Below are positions 1 through 7,490 of a stretch of DNA of 12,825 nt, one piece after another. A model generated the notes under the pieces. It did no database searches. It saw only the letters and a list, made by a program, of their open reading frames with translations, and was not told where the DNA came from. The number at the start of each line of letters is the position of its first letter. Position 1 is the first letter of the stretch. The DNA lies in contig CAITLX010000521.1 of the NCBI GenBank assembly GCA_903893335.1, forward strand, positions 1-12,825. Direction: 5' to 3'. The stretch is from an uncultured delta proteobacterium (GTDB taxonomy: Bacteria; Myxococcota_A; Polyangia; Polyangiales; Polyangiaceae). A program made the position numbers and the translations under genes.

Positions 1-1
1 C

Positions 2-445
2 ATCGTGCTGCAAGAGTACGTGCGCGAGTCGCGCGGGCGCGACGTGCGCGCCATCGTCGTGGGGCGGCGGGTCGTCGCCGCGATGCGCCGCACCGCGCGC
101 CCCGGCGAGTTTCGCTCCAACCTGCACCGCGGCGGGCTCGGCGTGAAGGTCGACCTCGACGAGCGCTACACGCGCGCCGCCATCGCCGCGACGCGCGTGA
201 TGGGCCTCGAGGTCGCCGGCGTCGACATGCTCGAGGGCAAGCACGGCCCGAAGATCCTCGAGATCAACAGCTCGCCCGGCCTCGAGGGGGTCGAGCGCGC
301 GACGCGCATCGACGTCGCGACCGCCATCGTGCAGTTCGCCGAGCGCTTCGTGCAGCGCCGCAAGGGGCGCGGACGCCGCGCCGTCGACGCGCGGCTCGCG
401 AGCCTGGCCGACGCCGAGCGCCGCCCGACGCGACTGCGCGCGTGA
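2..445 (+). CDS. rimK: RimK-type ATP-grasp ligase, C-terminal part (5' end outside window)
   Basis: This is the last 147 residues of an ATP-grasp enzyme; the start lies left of the window, and the GTG at position 5 is an internal codon. RimK ligases use ATP to join glutamate or a related amino acid to a C-terminal carboxylate, classically on ribosomal protein S6. The visible part carries the typical RimK C-terminal blocks: a GRDVRAIVVG strand, the FRSNLHRGG segment of the nucleotide/substrate site, GLEVAGVDML, and the metal-binding EINSSPGLEGVE motif with its Glu and Asn. A basic tail of about 30 residues after the family core ends at TGA 443-445. The E. coli protein is about 300 residues, so roughly half is missing here. 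The family call is firm. Whether S6 is the substrate or this is a RimK-like paralogue cannot be told from this half. Confidence 0.85.
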   Translation: MVLQEYVRESRGRDVRAIVVGRRVVAAMRRTARPGEFRSNLHRGGLGVKVDLDERYTRAAIAATRVMGLEVAGVDMLEGKHGPKILEINSSPGLEGVERATRIDVATAIVQFAERFVQRRKGRGRRAVDARLASLADAERRPTRLRA

Positions 446-477
446 GCGTCTGAGCGGGGCGGTCGCGCGCTCACGCG
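439..477 (+). terminator. hairpin overlapping the rimK stop codon
   Basis: A perfect 10-bp inverted repeat (CGCGTGAGCG at 439-448 and CGCTCACGCG at 468-477) encloses a 19-nt loop and overlaps the stop codon at 443-445. There is no run of T, only a pyrimidine-rich CTGTCTTCTC stretch after it. It could end rimK transcription or separate it from the cytochrome unit downstream. In DNA this GC-rich, chance inverted repeats are common. Confidence 0.4.
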
Positions 478-507
478 GGGCAGCCTGTCTTCTCGCGTCG
501 CTCTGCC

Positions 508-537
508 TTGCGGAGCCTCGATGAGGTGACGTATTGC
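508..537 (+). promoter_or_regulatory. possible sigma70-type promoter for the cytochrome-porin unit
   Basis: TTGCGG (508-513) and TATTGC (532-537) are separated by 18 nt. This would start transcription near 544, about 35 nt before the proposed TTG start at 580. The spacing is acceptable and the AT content is locally raised. The match is partial and unsupported by any other evidence. Confidence 0.4.
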
Positions 538-579
538 GCCCGAGCGCCGCTGAAATCGCGCGCTCTCGAGGAGCCCGTC

Positions 580-1770
580 TTGCAAAGAACTGTGAAGCTG
601 CTGCTCGCGCTGATGGTCGTCGTCGGCTCGCTCGCGAGCGCGCGACGCGCCGACGCCTACGCGTGGATGATCCGCCACGACTACACCGGCTGCGCGACGT
701 GCCACACCGATCCGTCCGGCGGTGGGCTGCTCACCGCGTACGGCCGCGCGCAGAGCGACATCCTGCTCAGCCAGGGCTGGGGGCGCACGGAGAAGGACGA
801 GGCGCGCGCGTCGGCTGCGCCGTTCTTCGGCTGGTTCGGCGTGCCCGACCGCCTCGAGATCGGCGCGCAGGTGCGCACGCTGACGTACTGGTCGAAGGTC
901 GGCAGCGGGCCCGCGGCGACGAGCGCGATGCTCATGCAGTCCGACGCGCTCGCGCAGCTCACCGTCGGGCGCGTGCGCGGCTTCGGCAGCATCGGCTTCC
1001 AGGCCGACGGGGGACGCCAGGCGGCGATCACACACGCAGAGAGCGGCAACCTCGTGTCGCGTGAGCACTGGCTCGGCGTCGACCTCGGCGCGGACGACCA
1101 GTGGCTCGTGCGCGCCGGGCGCATGGCGCTCCCGTTCGGCCTGCGGCTCATCGAGCACACCACGTTCATCCGCCAGACGACGCGCACCGACGTCAACGAC
1201 GGCCAGCAGCACGGCGTCTCCCTCTCGTACGGCGACGAGCGCGTGCGCGGCGAGTTCATGGCGATCGCGGGCAACTACCAGCTCTCGCCCGACGGCGCGC
1301 GCGAGCGCGGCTACTCCGGGTTCGTCGAGGTCTCGCCCTTCACCGGTGGCGCGGTCGGCGTGACGAGCCTCGTCACGCACGCCGCCGACGACGCATACCT
1401 GCACGTCGCGAGCACGCGCCAGGCGCACGGCGCCTTCGTGCGCTACGCGCCGTGGCGGCCGCTCGTGCTGCTCGCCGAGGAGGACTGGCTCTCGCAGGCA
1501 CCCGCGGGCATGGCCGCGCTGCACGGCCATGTGGGGTTCGTGCAGGCCGATCTCCAGGTGATGCGCGGGCTGCACGTGCTCGCGACCGGCGAGGTGCTGA
1601 ACGATGGCGTGCCCGGACAGGGCTCGAGCTGGGGCGCCACGGCCTCGATCTGGTGGTTCGCCTTCCCGCACGTGGACCTGCGCGTCGACGCCTCCGACGC
1701 GAAGATCGCCGCGGGGCCGCAGCAGCTCGACGTGAAGAGCGTCGCGGTCGTCGCCCACCTCTACCTGTGA
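580..1770 (+). CDS. probable outer-membrane cytochrome-porin fusion (Cyc2-like architecture)
   Basis: 396 residues from TTG 580, chosen because GAGGAG (568-573) lies 6 nt upstream and the protein then begins with a clean signal peptide: basic QRTVK, a hydrophobic core at residues 7-20, and cleavage probably after ADA at 24-26. A single c-type heme site, CATCH (residues 38-42), follows only 12 residues into the mature chain, then a DPSGGGLLTAYG segment. The remaining 320 or so residues are rich in amphipathic beta strands, Gly and aromatics. They include GRMALPFGLRLIEHTTFIR (about 178-196), a block typical of outer-membrane porins, and the chain ends in a beta strand (AVVAHLYL). One heme at the N terminus of a single-chain barrel is the layout of Cyc2-type cytochrome-porins, which take electrons from extracellular iron in iron oxidisers. 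His33 or Met30 could be the second heme ligand. Function and substrate are inferred; a periplasm-facing heme on an unrelated porin is the main alternative. The gene sits 8 nt before another heme-protein gene, probably co-transcribed. Confidence 0.7.
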   Translation: MQRTVKLLLALMVVVGSLASARRADAYAWMIRHDYTGCATCHTDPSGGGLLTAYGRAQSDILLSQGWGRTEKDEARASAAPFFGWFGVPDRLEIGAQVRTLTYWSKVGSGPAATSAMLMQSDALAQLTVGRVRGFGSIGFQADGGRQAAITHAESGNLVSREHWLGVDLGADDQWLVRAGRMALPFGLRLIEHTTFIRQTTRTDVNDGQQHGVSLSYGDERVRGEFMAIAGNYQLSPDGARERGYSGFVEVSPFTGGAVGVTSLVTHAADDAYLHVASTRQAHGAFVRYAPWRPLVLLAEEDWLSQAPAGMAALHGHVGFVQADLQVMRGLHVLATGEVLNDGVPGQGSSWGATASIWWFAFPHVDLRVDASDAKIAAGPQQLDVKSVAVVAHLYL

Positions 1771-1778
1771 GAAGCCCC

Positions 1779-2288
1779 ATGCGAACCCGCCTCCTCGCCC
1801 TCGCCGCCGCCCTCGGCGTGGCCGCCACGCTCCACTCCGGCCTCGCCGCGGCCAAGCCGCAGTTCGTCCGAGACATCGCTACGCACCTCTCGCTCGGCTA
1901 CCAGCCGCCGTGCGGCCTCTGCCACGTGCACGAGTCGACCGGCGCGGCGACCGTCCACACCCCCTTCGCGCTGTCGATGCGCGCGAACGGATTCTCGGGC
2001 GCGAAGGGCTCCGGCGCGGGCTCGACCGCTGCCTCGCTCGACGCGCTCGCGGCTGGCCAGGTCGACAGCGACGGCGACGGCGCCACCGACGTCACGGAGC
2101 TGAGAGCGGGCTCCGACCCGAACGACCCCGTCCCCGGGGCCGGCTTCGGCGACACCGCCTACGGCTGCGGCGCGCGCGTCGCGCCACGCGACGTGGGCAC
2201 GCGCGCCGGGGCGTGGCTCGGGGTCGCGCTCGCAGCCCTCGCAGCCGCTCGGCGCGTGCGCGTCAGGAACCCTCGTGCGGCCCCTTGA
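1779..2288 (+). CDS. secreted monoheme cytochrome with TSP3-like repeat and MYXO-CTERM-like anchor
   Basis: 169 residues from ATG 1779, 8 nt after the cytochrome-porin stop, so probably the second gene of one operon. Residues 1-25 form a signal peptide with cleavage near AAA|K. A c-type heme motif, CGLCH, is at 45-49, with His36 and His51 nearby as possible axial ligands. DSDGDGATDVTELRAGSDP (96-114) is a thrombospondin type 3-like calcium-binding repeat, with acidic residues spaced as in that family. The C terminus has a Gly-Cys-Gly (129-131), a spacer, a hydrophobic helix (about 143-157) and an Arg-rich end (RRVRVR), matching the MYXO-CTERM sorting signal that directs proteins to the myxobacterial cell surface. 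The expected product is a surface-held electron carrier that could partner the porin. No longer family was recognised; the partnership is inferred from position and shared heme chemistry. Its last 26 nt overlap the converging universal stress protein gene. Confidence 0.8.
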   Translation: MRTRLLALAAALGVAATLHSGLAAAKPQFVRDIATHLSLGYQPPCGLCHVHESTGAATVHTPFALSMRANGFSGAKGSGAGSTAASLDALAAGQVDSDGDGATDVTELRAGSDPNDPVPGAGFGDTAYGCGARVAPRDVGTRAGAWLGVALAALAAARRVRVRNPRAAP

Positions 2289-2715
2289 TGGTGAGCACCG
2301 GGAGCGTCGTCGTGCGGATGACGTTCTCGGCGACGCTGCCGAGCAGCGCGCGTGACAGCCCGCGGCGCCCGTGGGTGCCGATGACGATGAGGTCGGCGCC
2401 CGACGTCTTGGCCACGGCGTCGATCTCCTCCCACGGCACGCCGCTGCGCAGCACGGCGGTCAGCTCGACCCCCTTGGCGCGCCGCGCCTGCACGAGCGCG
2501 TCGAGGCGCTGCTGCGCGGCCGACGAGAGCTGCGAGGCGATGTCGGCGCCGGTGATGAACGCGCCGTCGGGGAAGCCGTAGACCGGGATCTGGTAGGCGT
2601 GCAGCACGGTGATGGTCGCGCCGAACTTGGACGCGAGCTCGATCGCCTCGTCGAGCGCGCGATCGGAGGTCTCGGAGAAGTCGACCGGAACGAGGATGCG
2701 TCGGAGCTGGAGCAT
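2263..2715 (-). CDS. universal stress protein (UspA family)
   Basis: 150 residues from ATG at 2715, with AAGAGG 5 nt upstream of the start. UspA-fold cytoplasmic proteins bind ATP or AMP and are made under starvation and other stresses. The single domain begins with the typical RRILVPVDFSE strand (Asp12), and near the end carries the nucleotide-binding loop G113-x2-G116-x9-G126-S127 followed by LPVLTIK. This places it in the ATP-binding class. The length is normal for a one-domain member. It lies 59 nt after the protease lipoprotein gene on the same strand and may share its transcript or have its own promoter in the gap. Its 3' end overlaps the opposing MYXO-CTERM gene by 26 nt, so both stop codons lie inside the other gene. 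The family assignment is secure; which stress it answers to is unknown. Confidence 0.93.
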   Translation of the reverse strand: MLQLRRILVPVDFSETSDRALDEAIELASKFGATITVLHAYQIPVYGFPDGAFITGADIASQLSSAAQQRLDALVQARRAKGVELTAVLRSGVPWEEIDAVAKTSGADLIVIGTHGRRGLSRALLGSVAENVIRTTTLPVLTIKGPHEGS

Positions 2716-2774
2716 GAAGGCCTCTTCTCGTGGGTGCGAGCCTGGTAGCAGCGTGGGGCTCGTGGTGGCTCGCG

Positions 2775-3932
2775 TCAACGTGCCGGCAGACCGAAACCCG
2801 GCAGCGAGATCGGAAAGGGAAACGGGAGGCTGCCCCCCGAGCGACCGCCCGCGGCGCGCCACTGGCTGGCCGTGGCCTGCACGATGGGCAGGCGGAGCTG
2901 CGGCAGGGGGTGGGAGTTGAGGAAGCCGAGCAGCAGCGACTCGACGCCGAGCGTCTGCAAGCGCGAGAAGAAGTCGAGGACCATGACGGCGCCCTCCTCC
3001 GTCCACGCGCCCGAGGCGCGCCGGGCGCCGGCGTCGAGCACGTTGTTCGTGCCGCTCATGTCCGCGTCGCTCTCGAGGGGCTGGTTGAGCAGCGGCACGG
3101 CCCCGGCGAGCGCCCGGGCCAGGTCCGCGGGGCCGGCCGCGGCGCTGGGCCCCACCGTGCAGCCGGTGTGGCCGCGCCAGTGGTGCGCGAGCTCGTGGCC
3201 GAGCACGAACGCGAGCTGCTCGTCGTAGAGGAAGCGCTGGCGCGCGAGCTTGCGCGGGTCGAGCGACTGAGGAGACGGCAGCCAGCCAGGCGGCGGGCCG
3301 GTCACCGGGCGCTGCGCGCGCACGTCGGCGGCGATGCCGGCGGCGAGATCGGCGTAGCGCGTCGTGCCGTTGAGCTCGTCGAACGCGCGCGCCTCGGCGC
3401 CGCGCGCCGCGATGAGCAGGAGCGGCACGGTGATGCCCATGAACGCGCTCGACGCGCCGGTCGAGCAGCCGGCGAAGGCGTTCACCTCCTTCGGGTCCTC
3501 GAGGACCTTCAGCGGGATGCCCTGCACCTGCGCGCGCGCCGCGTCGGGCAGCGCCGCGACGAGCTCCGCGAGCACGCTCGACGGCTCGCTGCGCAGGAAG
3601 TCGGCGGTCATGCTCCCGCCGGCGTCCCAGCTGCCCGCAGGGGGCGGCGCCGTCGGCGCGGGCGTGGCGTACGGGGGTTGCGCCTGGGGCTGCGCGTAGG
3701 GGGGCGGCTGGCCGTACGGGGCCGGCTGAGCGTAGGGCGGAGGTTGCCCGTAGGGCGCCTGCCCGTACGGCGGGGGCTGCTGGTAGGGGGCGGGGGCGTA
3801 GCCACCCGGCGGGTTGCCGTACGGTGCGCCGTAGTAGGGCGCGGGCGCCTGCGCGGGGGGCGCGCTGGCGGGCTGGGCGCACGCGAGCGCGAGCCAGGGG
3901 AGCGTCAACGCGAGTCGGCGGGACGAGATCAT
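2775..3932 (-). CDS. M48-like zinc metalloprotease lipoprotein with Pro/Tyr/Gln-rich repeat linker
   Basis: 385 residues from ATG at 3932, with GGAGG (3944-3940) 7 nt upstream. The N terminus is a lipoprotein signal: hydrophobic residues 7-17 and lipobox LALAC, with Cys18 as the lipidated residue. Ala at +2 suggests outer-membrane placement by the usual rule. Residues 33-89 are a low-complexity linker of PYGQPPPYAQP-like units. The catalytic domain has the zinc motif HELAH (246-250; ligands His246 and His250, catalytic Glu247) and a downstream ExxxD (Glu287, Asp291) in the sequence LESDADMSG, the third zinc ligand region of M48 and related gluzincins. M48 proteins such as BepA act in envelope protein quality control, and this one may do similar work on outer-membrane proteins. 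Its start codon overlaps the stop of the upstream nuclease-fold gene (ATGA), so translation is probably coupled. The protease call is strong; the substrate is unknown. Confidence 0.85.
   Translation of the reverse strand: MISSRRLALTLPWLALACAQPASAPPAQAPAPYYGAPYGNPPGGYAPAPYQQPPPYGQAPYGQPPPYAQPAPYGQPPPYAQPQAQPPYATPAPTAPPPAGSWDAGGSMTADFLRSEPSSVLAELVAALPDAARAQVQGIPLKVLEDPKEVNAFAGCSTGASSAFMGITVPLLLIAARGAEARAFDELNGTTRYADLAAGIAADVRAQRPVTGPPPGWLPSPQSLDPRKLARQRFLYDEQLAFVLGHELAHHWRGHTGCTVGPSAAAGPADLARALAGAVPLLNQPLESDADMSGTNNVLDAGARRASGAWTEEGAVMVLDFFSRLQTLGVESLLLGFLNSHPLPQLRLPIVQATASQWRAAGGRSGGSLPFPFPISLPGFGLPAR
3666..3836 (-). repeat. imperfect repeats encoding the Pro/Tyr/Gln-rich linker
   Basis: Within the protease lipoprotein gene, this stretch encodes residues 33-89 as imperfect copies of PYGQ, PPPYAQP and PYGQPPPYAQPA units. 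The last form a near-perfect 12-residue duplication. It probably works as a flexible, extended tether between the lipid anchor and the catalytic domain. Repeats of this kind tend to change copy number between strains. Confidence 0.8.
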
Positions 3933-4738
3933 CGATCGGCCTCCGTGGTGAGCGTCGCGACGACGCCGTAGTGGTCGCTGGGGTAGACGCCGTCGAGCGG
4001 CGAGTCGAAGCAGCGCCGCGCCTCGACCGGCAGGCCTCGCCCCGCGGCGTCGGGGCCGCGGACGAAGACGTAGTCGATGCGCCGATCGGGCTCGCGCAGC
4101 TTCGCGGCGAAGGGGTTGGAGCGCGCGAAGGTCGCGCCGGGCCCGTCGCCGCCTGCGAGCTCGAACGCGTCGGCGAAGTAGACGCTGGGGCCGCCGAGCG
4201 AGCAGAGCCCGCGCAGGAACCGCACCTCGTCCGAGCCGGGCTCGGCGTTGAAATCGCCGACGAGCACCGGCGGGAAGCCGGAGGTGGGCGCGAGGCTGGC
4301 GACGTGCTCGGCGACCGCGCGCACCTGCCGCTCGCGCACGTGCCCCTCGTCGAGCTTCCAGTTGAGGTGCGTCACGAAGAAGGGCAGCCGCCCGAACGGC
4401 GCGTCGATCGACGCGAAGACGAGGCAGCGCGACTCGTCGGTGCCGCCGTCGGGCAGGGCGAGCGTGCGCGTCTCGACGATGGGCCAGCGCGAGAGCACGG
4501 CGTTGCCGAACTCGACGCCTCCGAGCTCCCACGCGGGGCCGAACGCGACGTGGTACCCGAGCCCCTCGGCGACCTGCGTCGCCTGGTCGGCGCCGAGCCC
4601 CGCGACGCACGGGTGCAGCACCTCTTGCAGGCCGCACACGTCGGGGGCGAGCGCCCGCAGCCCCTCGCGGATGGCGCGCAGCCGCGCGTCCCACGGCTCG
4701 TGGCGGTTCCAGAGGTTGAGCGTCGCGACACGCAGCAT
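3929..4738 (-). CDS. endonuclease/exonuclease/phosphatase family protein
   Basis: 269 residues from ATG at 4738. The complete active-site set of the EEP (DNase I/exonuclease III/sphingomyelinase-like) fold can be read: Asn8 in TLNLWN, Glu39 in LQEV, His124 and Asn126 in THLNW, Asp162 and Asn164 in GDFNAEP, Asp222 in RIDYVFV, and Asp255-His256 in SDHYG. These residues bind a divalent metal and cut phosphodiester bonds; substrates in the family range from DNA to sphingomyelin and inositol phosphates. There is no signal peptide, so it should act in the cytoplasm. The start is placed where the fold begins; no Shine-Dalgarno sequence precedes it and the start lies in one copy of a short triplicated sequence. 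The stop overlaps the next start by ATGA. The fold is certain; the substrate is not predicted. Confidence 0.9.
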   Translation of the reverse strand: MLRVATLNLWNRHEPWDARLRAIREGLRALAPDVCGLQEVLHPCVAGLGADQATQVAEGLGYHVAFGPAWELGGVEFGNAVLSRWPIVETRTLALPDGGTDESRCLVFASIDAPFGRLPFFVTHLNWKLDEGHVRERQVRAVAEHVASLAPTSGFPPVLVGDFNAEPGSDEVRFLRGLCSLGGPSVYFADAFELAGGDGPGATFARSNPFAAKLREPDRRIDYVFVRGPDAAGRGLPVEARRCFDSPLDGVYPSDHYGVVATLTTEADR

Positions 4739-4788
4739 GCGAAGGGGTCCGCGATACGCAGGGGGCGGAACCAGTCCGCGACACGCAG
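4724..4788. repeat. three direct copies of a 12-nt element at the start of the EEP gene
   Basis: On the plus strand CGCGACACGCAG occurs at 4724-4735 and 4777-4788, and CGCGATACGCAG (one mismatch) at 4750-4761, at intervals of 26 and 27 nt. The copy at 4724 lies within the first codons of the nuclease-fold gene, so the other two look like duplications of the gene's own 5' end. On the minus strand the outer copy begins TTGCTGCGTGTCGCGG, beside ATGCTGCGTGTCGCGA at the real start. They could instead be operator sites. Confidence 0.7.
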
Positions 4789-4855
4789 CAAGCGACGACG
4801 GTGACCAGCCGCCGAGCGCGCGGGAGGGCGCGTCGGTGTGGCATCCGCGATGCGG

Positions 4856-4928
<73 letters not shown>

Positions 4929-4944
4929 GAATCGGTTTTCAAAG

Positions 4945-4960
4945 GGCGCGCGAACGCGCC
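4945..4960 (-). other. UUCG-loop hairpin in the tRNA-Ala leader
   Basis: Read on the minus strand, GGCGCG-TTCG-CGCGCC is a perfect 6-bp stem with a UUCG loop, in the 5' leader of the tRNA precursor, 16 nt before the mature 5' end cut by RNase P. It may stabilise or shape the precursor. The closing pair is G-C, not the C-G of the extra-stable tetraloop. Confidence 0.5.
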
Positions 4961-4975
4961 GACGGACGAGCGGGA

Positions 4976-5003
4976 CGTATAGCTTTCGCACCCGCAGTGT
5001 CAA
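4976..5003 (-). promoter_or_regulatory. sigma70-type promoter of tRNA-Ala
   Basis: On the minus strand, TTGACA (5003-4998) and TATACG (4981-4976) are separated by 16 nt, close to the bacterial consensus. Transcription would begin near 4969, leaving a tRNA leader of about 40 nt. It points away from the dnaK promoter, so the two form a divergent pair. Confidence 0.75.
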
Positions 5004-5041
5004 GCCCGATCGCGACGTGCGAGGAGTGTGTCGCAAGGGCG

Positions 5042-5069
5042 TTGACGCCGCTTGGCACATGGTTAGCTT
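5042..5069 (+). promoter_or_regulatory. probable sigma70-type promoter of dnaK
   Basis: TTGACG (5042-5047) and TAGCTT (5064-5069) are separated by 16 nt, giving a start near 5076 and an untranslated leader of about 180 nt. This suggests vegetative transcription, with any heat control coming from elsewhere or from the leader. No RpoH-type pair was found here. Confidence 0.55.
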
Positions 5070-5258
5070 CCGCCGTGACCGCATCGCGAGGTGCGGTCGA
5101 CCATCGGCGGAAGATCGCGACTCGCCGCGGCATTCTCACCGACCCCCCTCCTGCCGTTCGCCGGCCCCGCCGCGCGGACGCTCCACCCGTACGCCAACAC
5201 CTCGCAGCTGCACCGGCTCCGCCGGACGCGCAAGCCGCCCCTCTCGGAGACCGACCCC

Positions 5259-7163
<1,905 letters not shown>

Positions 7164-7183
7164 CGCTCGCGCCTCGCGAGCGG

Positions 7184-7219
7184 GTGCGGGCCTGCCGGGT
7201 CAACCTGGCGGGCCCGCAC
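7184..7219 (+). terminator. hairpin after dnaK
   Basis: A perfect 9-bp repeat, GTGCGGGCC (7184-7192) and GGCCCGCAC (7211-7219), extends inward through TGCC/GGCG to a 13-pair stem with a 10-nt loop. It lies 20 nt after the dnaK stop and is followed by GCATTTCGG rather than a T tract. It is the strongest hairpin in the gap before tRNA-Arg, so a role in ending dnaK transcription or protecting its 3' end is likely. Confidence 0.6.
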
Positions 7220-7257
7220 GCATTTCGGCGCCGGGTCGCGCGTGGGGCTGGGTTCCC

Positions 7258-7286
7258 TTGCCGACGTGGACGAACCTCGCTAGGGT
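7258..7286 (+). promoter_or_regulatory. sigma70-type promoter of tRNA-Arg
   Basis: TTGCCG (7258-7263) and TAGGGT (7281-7286) are separated by exactly 17 nt. Transcription would begin near 7293, only about 7 nt before the mature tRNA 5' end. Confidence 0.65.
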
Positions 7287-7299
7287 CCGCGCCGCATCA

Positions 7300-7373
7300 G
7301 CGCCACTAGCTCAGCTGGATAGAGCGACGGCCTCCGGAGCCGTAGGTCAGAGGTTCGAATCCTCTGTGGCGCG
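7300..7373 (+). tRNA. tRNA-Arg(CCG)
   Basis: 74 nt folding into a full cloverleaf: acceptor stem GCGCCAC/GTGGCGC, D stem GCTC/GAGC, anticodon stem ACGGC/GCCGT around loop CTCCGGA (anticodon CCG, reading CGG), and T arm AGAGG-TTCGAAT-CCTCT. The discriminator base is G and no 3' CCA is encoded. It follows dnaK on the same strand but has its own promoter. Confidence 0.95.
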
Positions 7374-7379
7374 CAGCGC

Positions 7380-7462
7380 TCGGCCCGGGTCGAGCGGGTA
7401 GCCGCTCGTACACGGTCGGCCTGGGTCGAGCGGGTAGCCCCTTCCAGCGGTCGGGTCGAGCG
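7380..7462. repeat. short direct repeats just behind tRNA-Arg, first copy with a hairpin
   Basis: A 24-nt unit beginning TCGGCC and ending AGCGGGTAGCC occurs at 7380-7403 and 7416-7439 with one mismatch (C/T), at a 36-nt interval. Its core GGGTCGAGCG recurs at 7453-7462. The first copy runs into CGAGCGG-GTAG-CCGCTCG (7391-7408), a perfect 7-bp stem with a 4-nt loop that could end tRNA-Arg transcription; the second copy has lost the pairing arm. Two and a half copies with short spacers are too few for a CRISPR array. Confidence 0.75.
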
Positions 7463-7477
7463 AGGCGCCGCACGTGC

Positions 7478-7483
7478 TAGCGT
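7478..7483 (+). promoter_or_regulatory. possible -10 element for a leaderless gene
   Basis: TAGCGT lies 7 nt before the GTG at 7491, which itself has no Shine-Dalgarno sequence. That spacing would put the transcription start at or next to the start codon, giving a leaderless mRNA. No good -35 element is visible at the right distance. Confidence 0.3.
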
Positions 7484-7490
7484 TCGACGC

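Larger units (their letters stand above)
4929..5258. other. divergent intergenic region between tRNA-Ala and dnaK
   Basis: 330 nt with no convincing gene. It holds the tRNA-Ala leader hairpin (4945-4960) and promoter (4976-5003), the dnaK promoter (5042-5069), and a dnaK leader of about 180 nt. The leader ends with GGAGA (5246-5250), 8 nt before the ATG. No CIRCE inverted repeat (the HrcA site of many heat-shock genes) was found by eye. The open frames across it continue into dnaK in other frames and are shadows. Confidence 0.6.

Noticed and set aside
508..579. Upstream start for the cytochrome-porin at TTG 508
   Set aside because: It would put about 24 polar residues before the signal peptide and coincides with the proposed -35 element; TTG 580 has a well-spaced GAGGAG.
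2756..2778. Promoter for the universal stress protein with TTGACG at 2778-2773 on the minus strand
   Set aside because: No acceptable -10 sequence lies 16-18 nt further on, and the box overlaps the upstream gene's stop codon.
7380..7462. CRISPR array
   Set aside because: Only two full copies and one partial, spacers of about 12 nt, and no cas genes nearby.
7300..7462. Integration site of a mobile element at tRNA-Arg
   Set aside because: The repeats do not copy the tRNA 3' end, and no integrase or phage-like gene is in the window.
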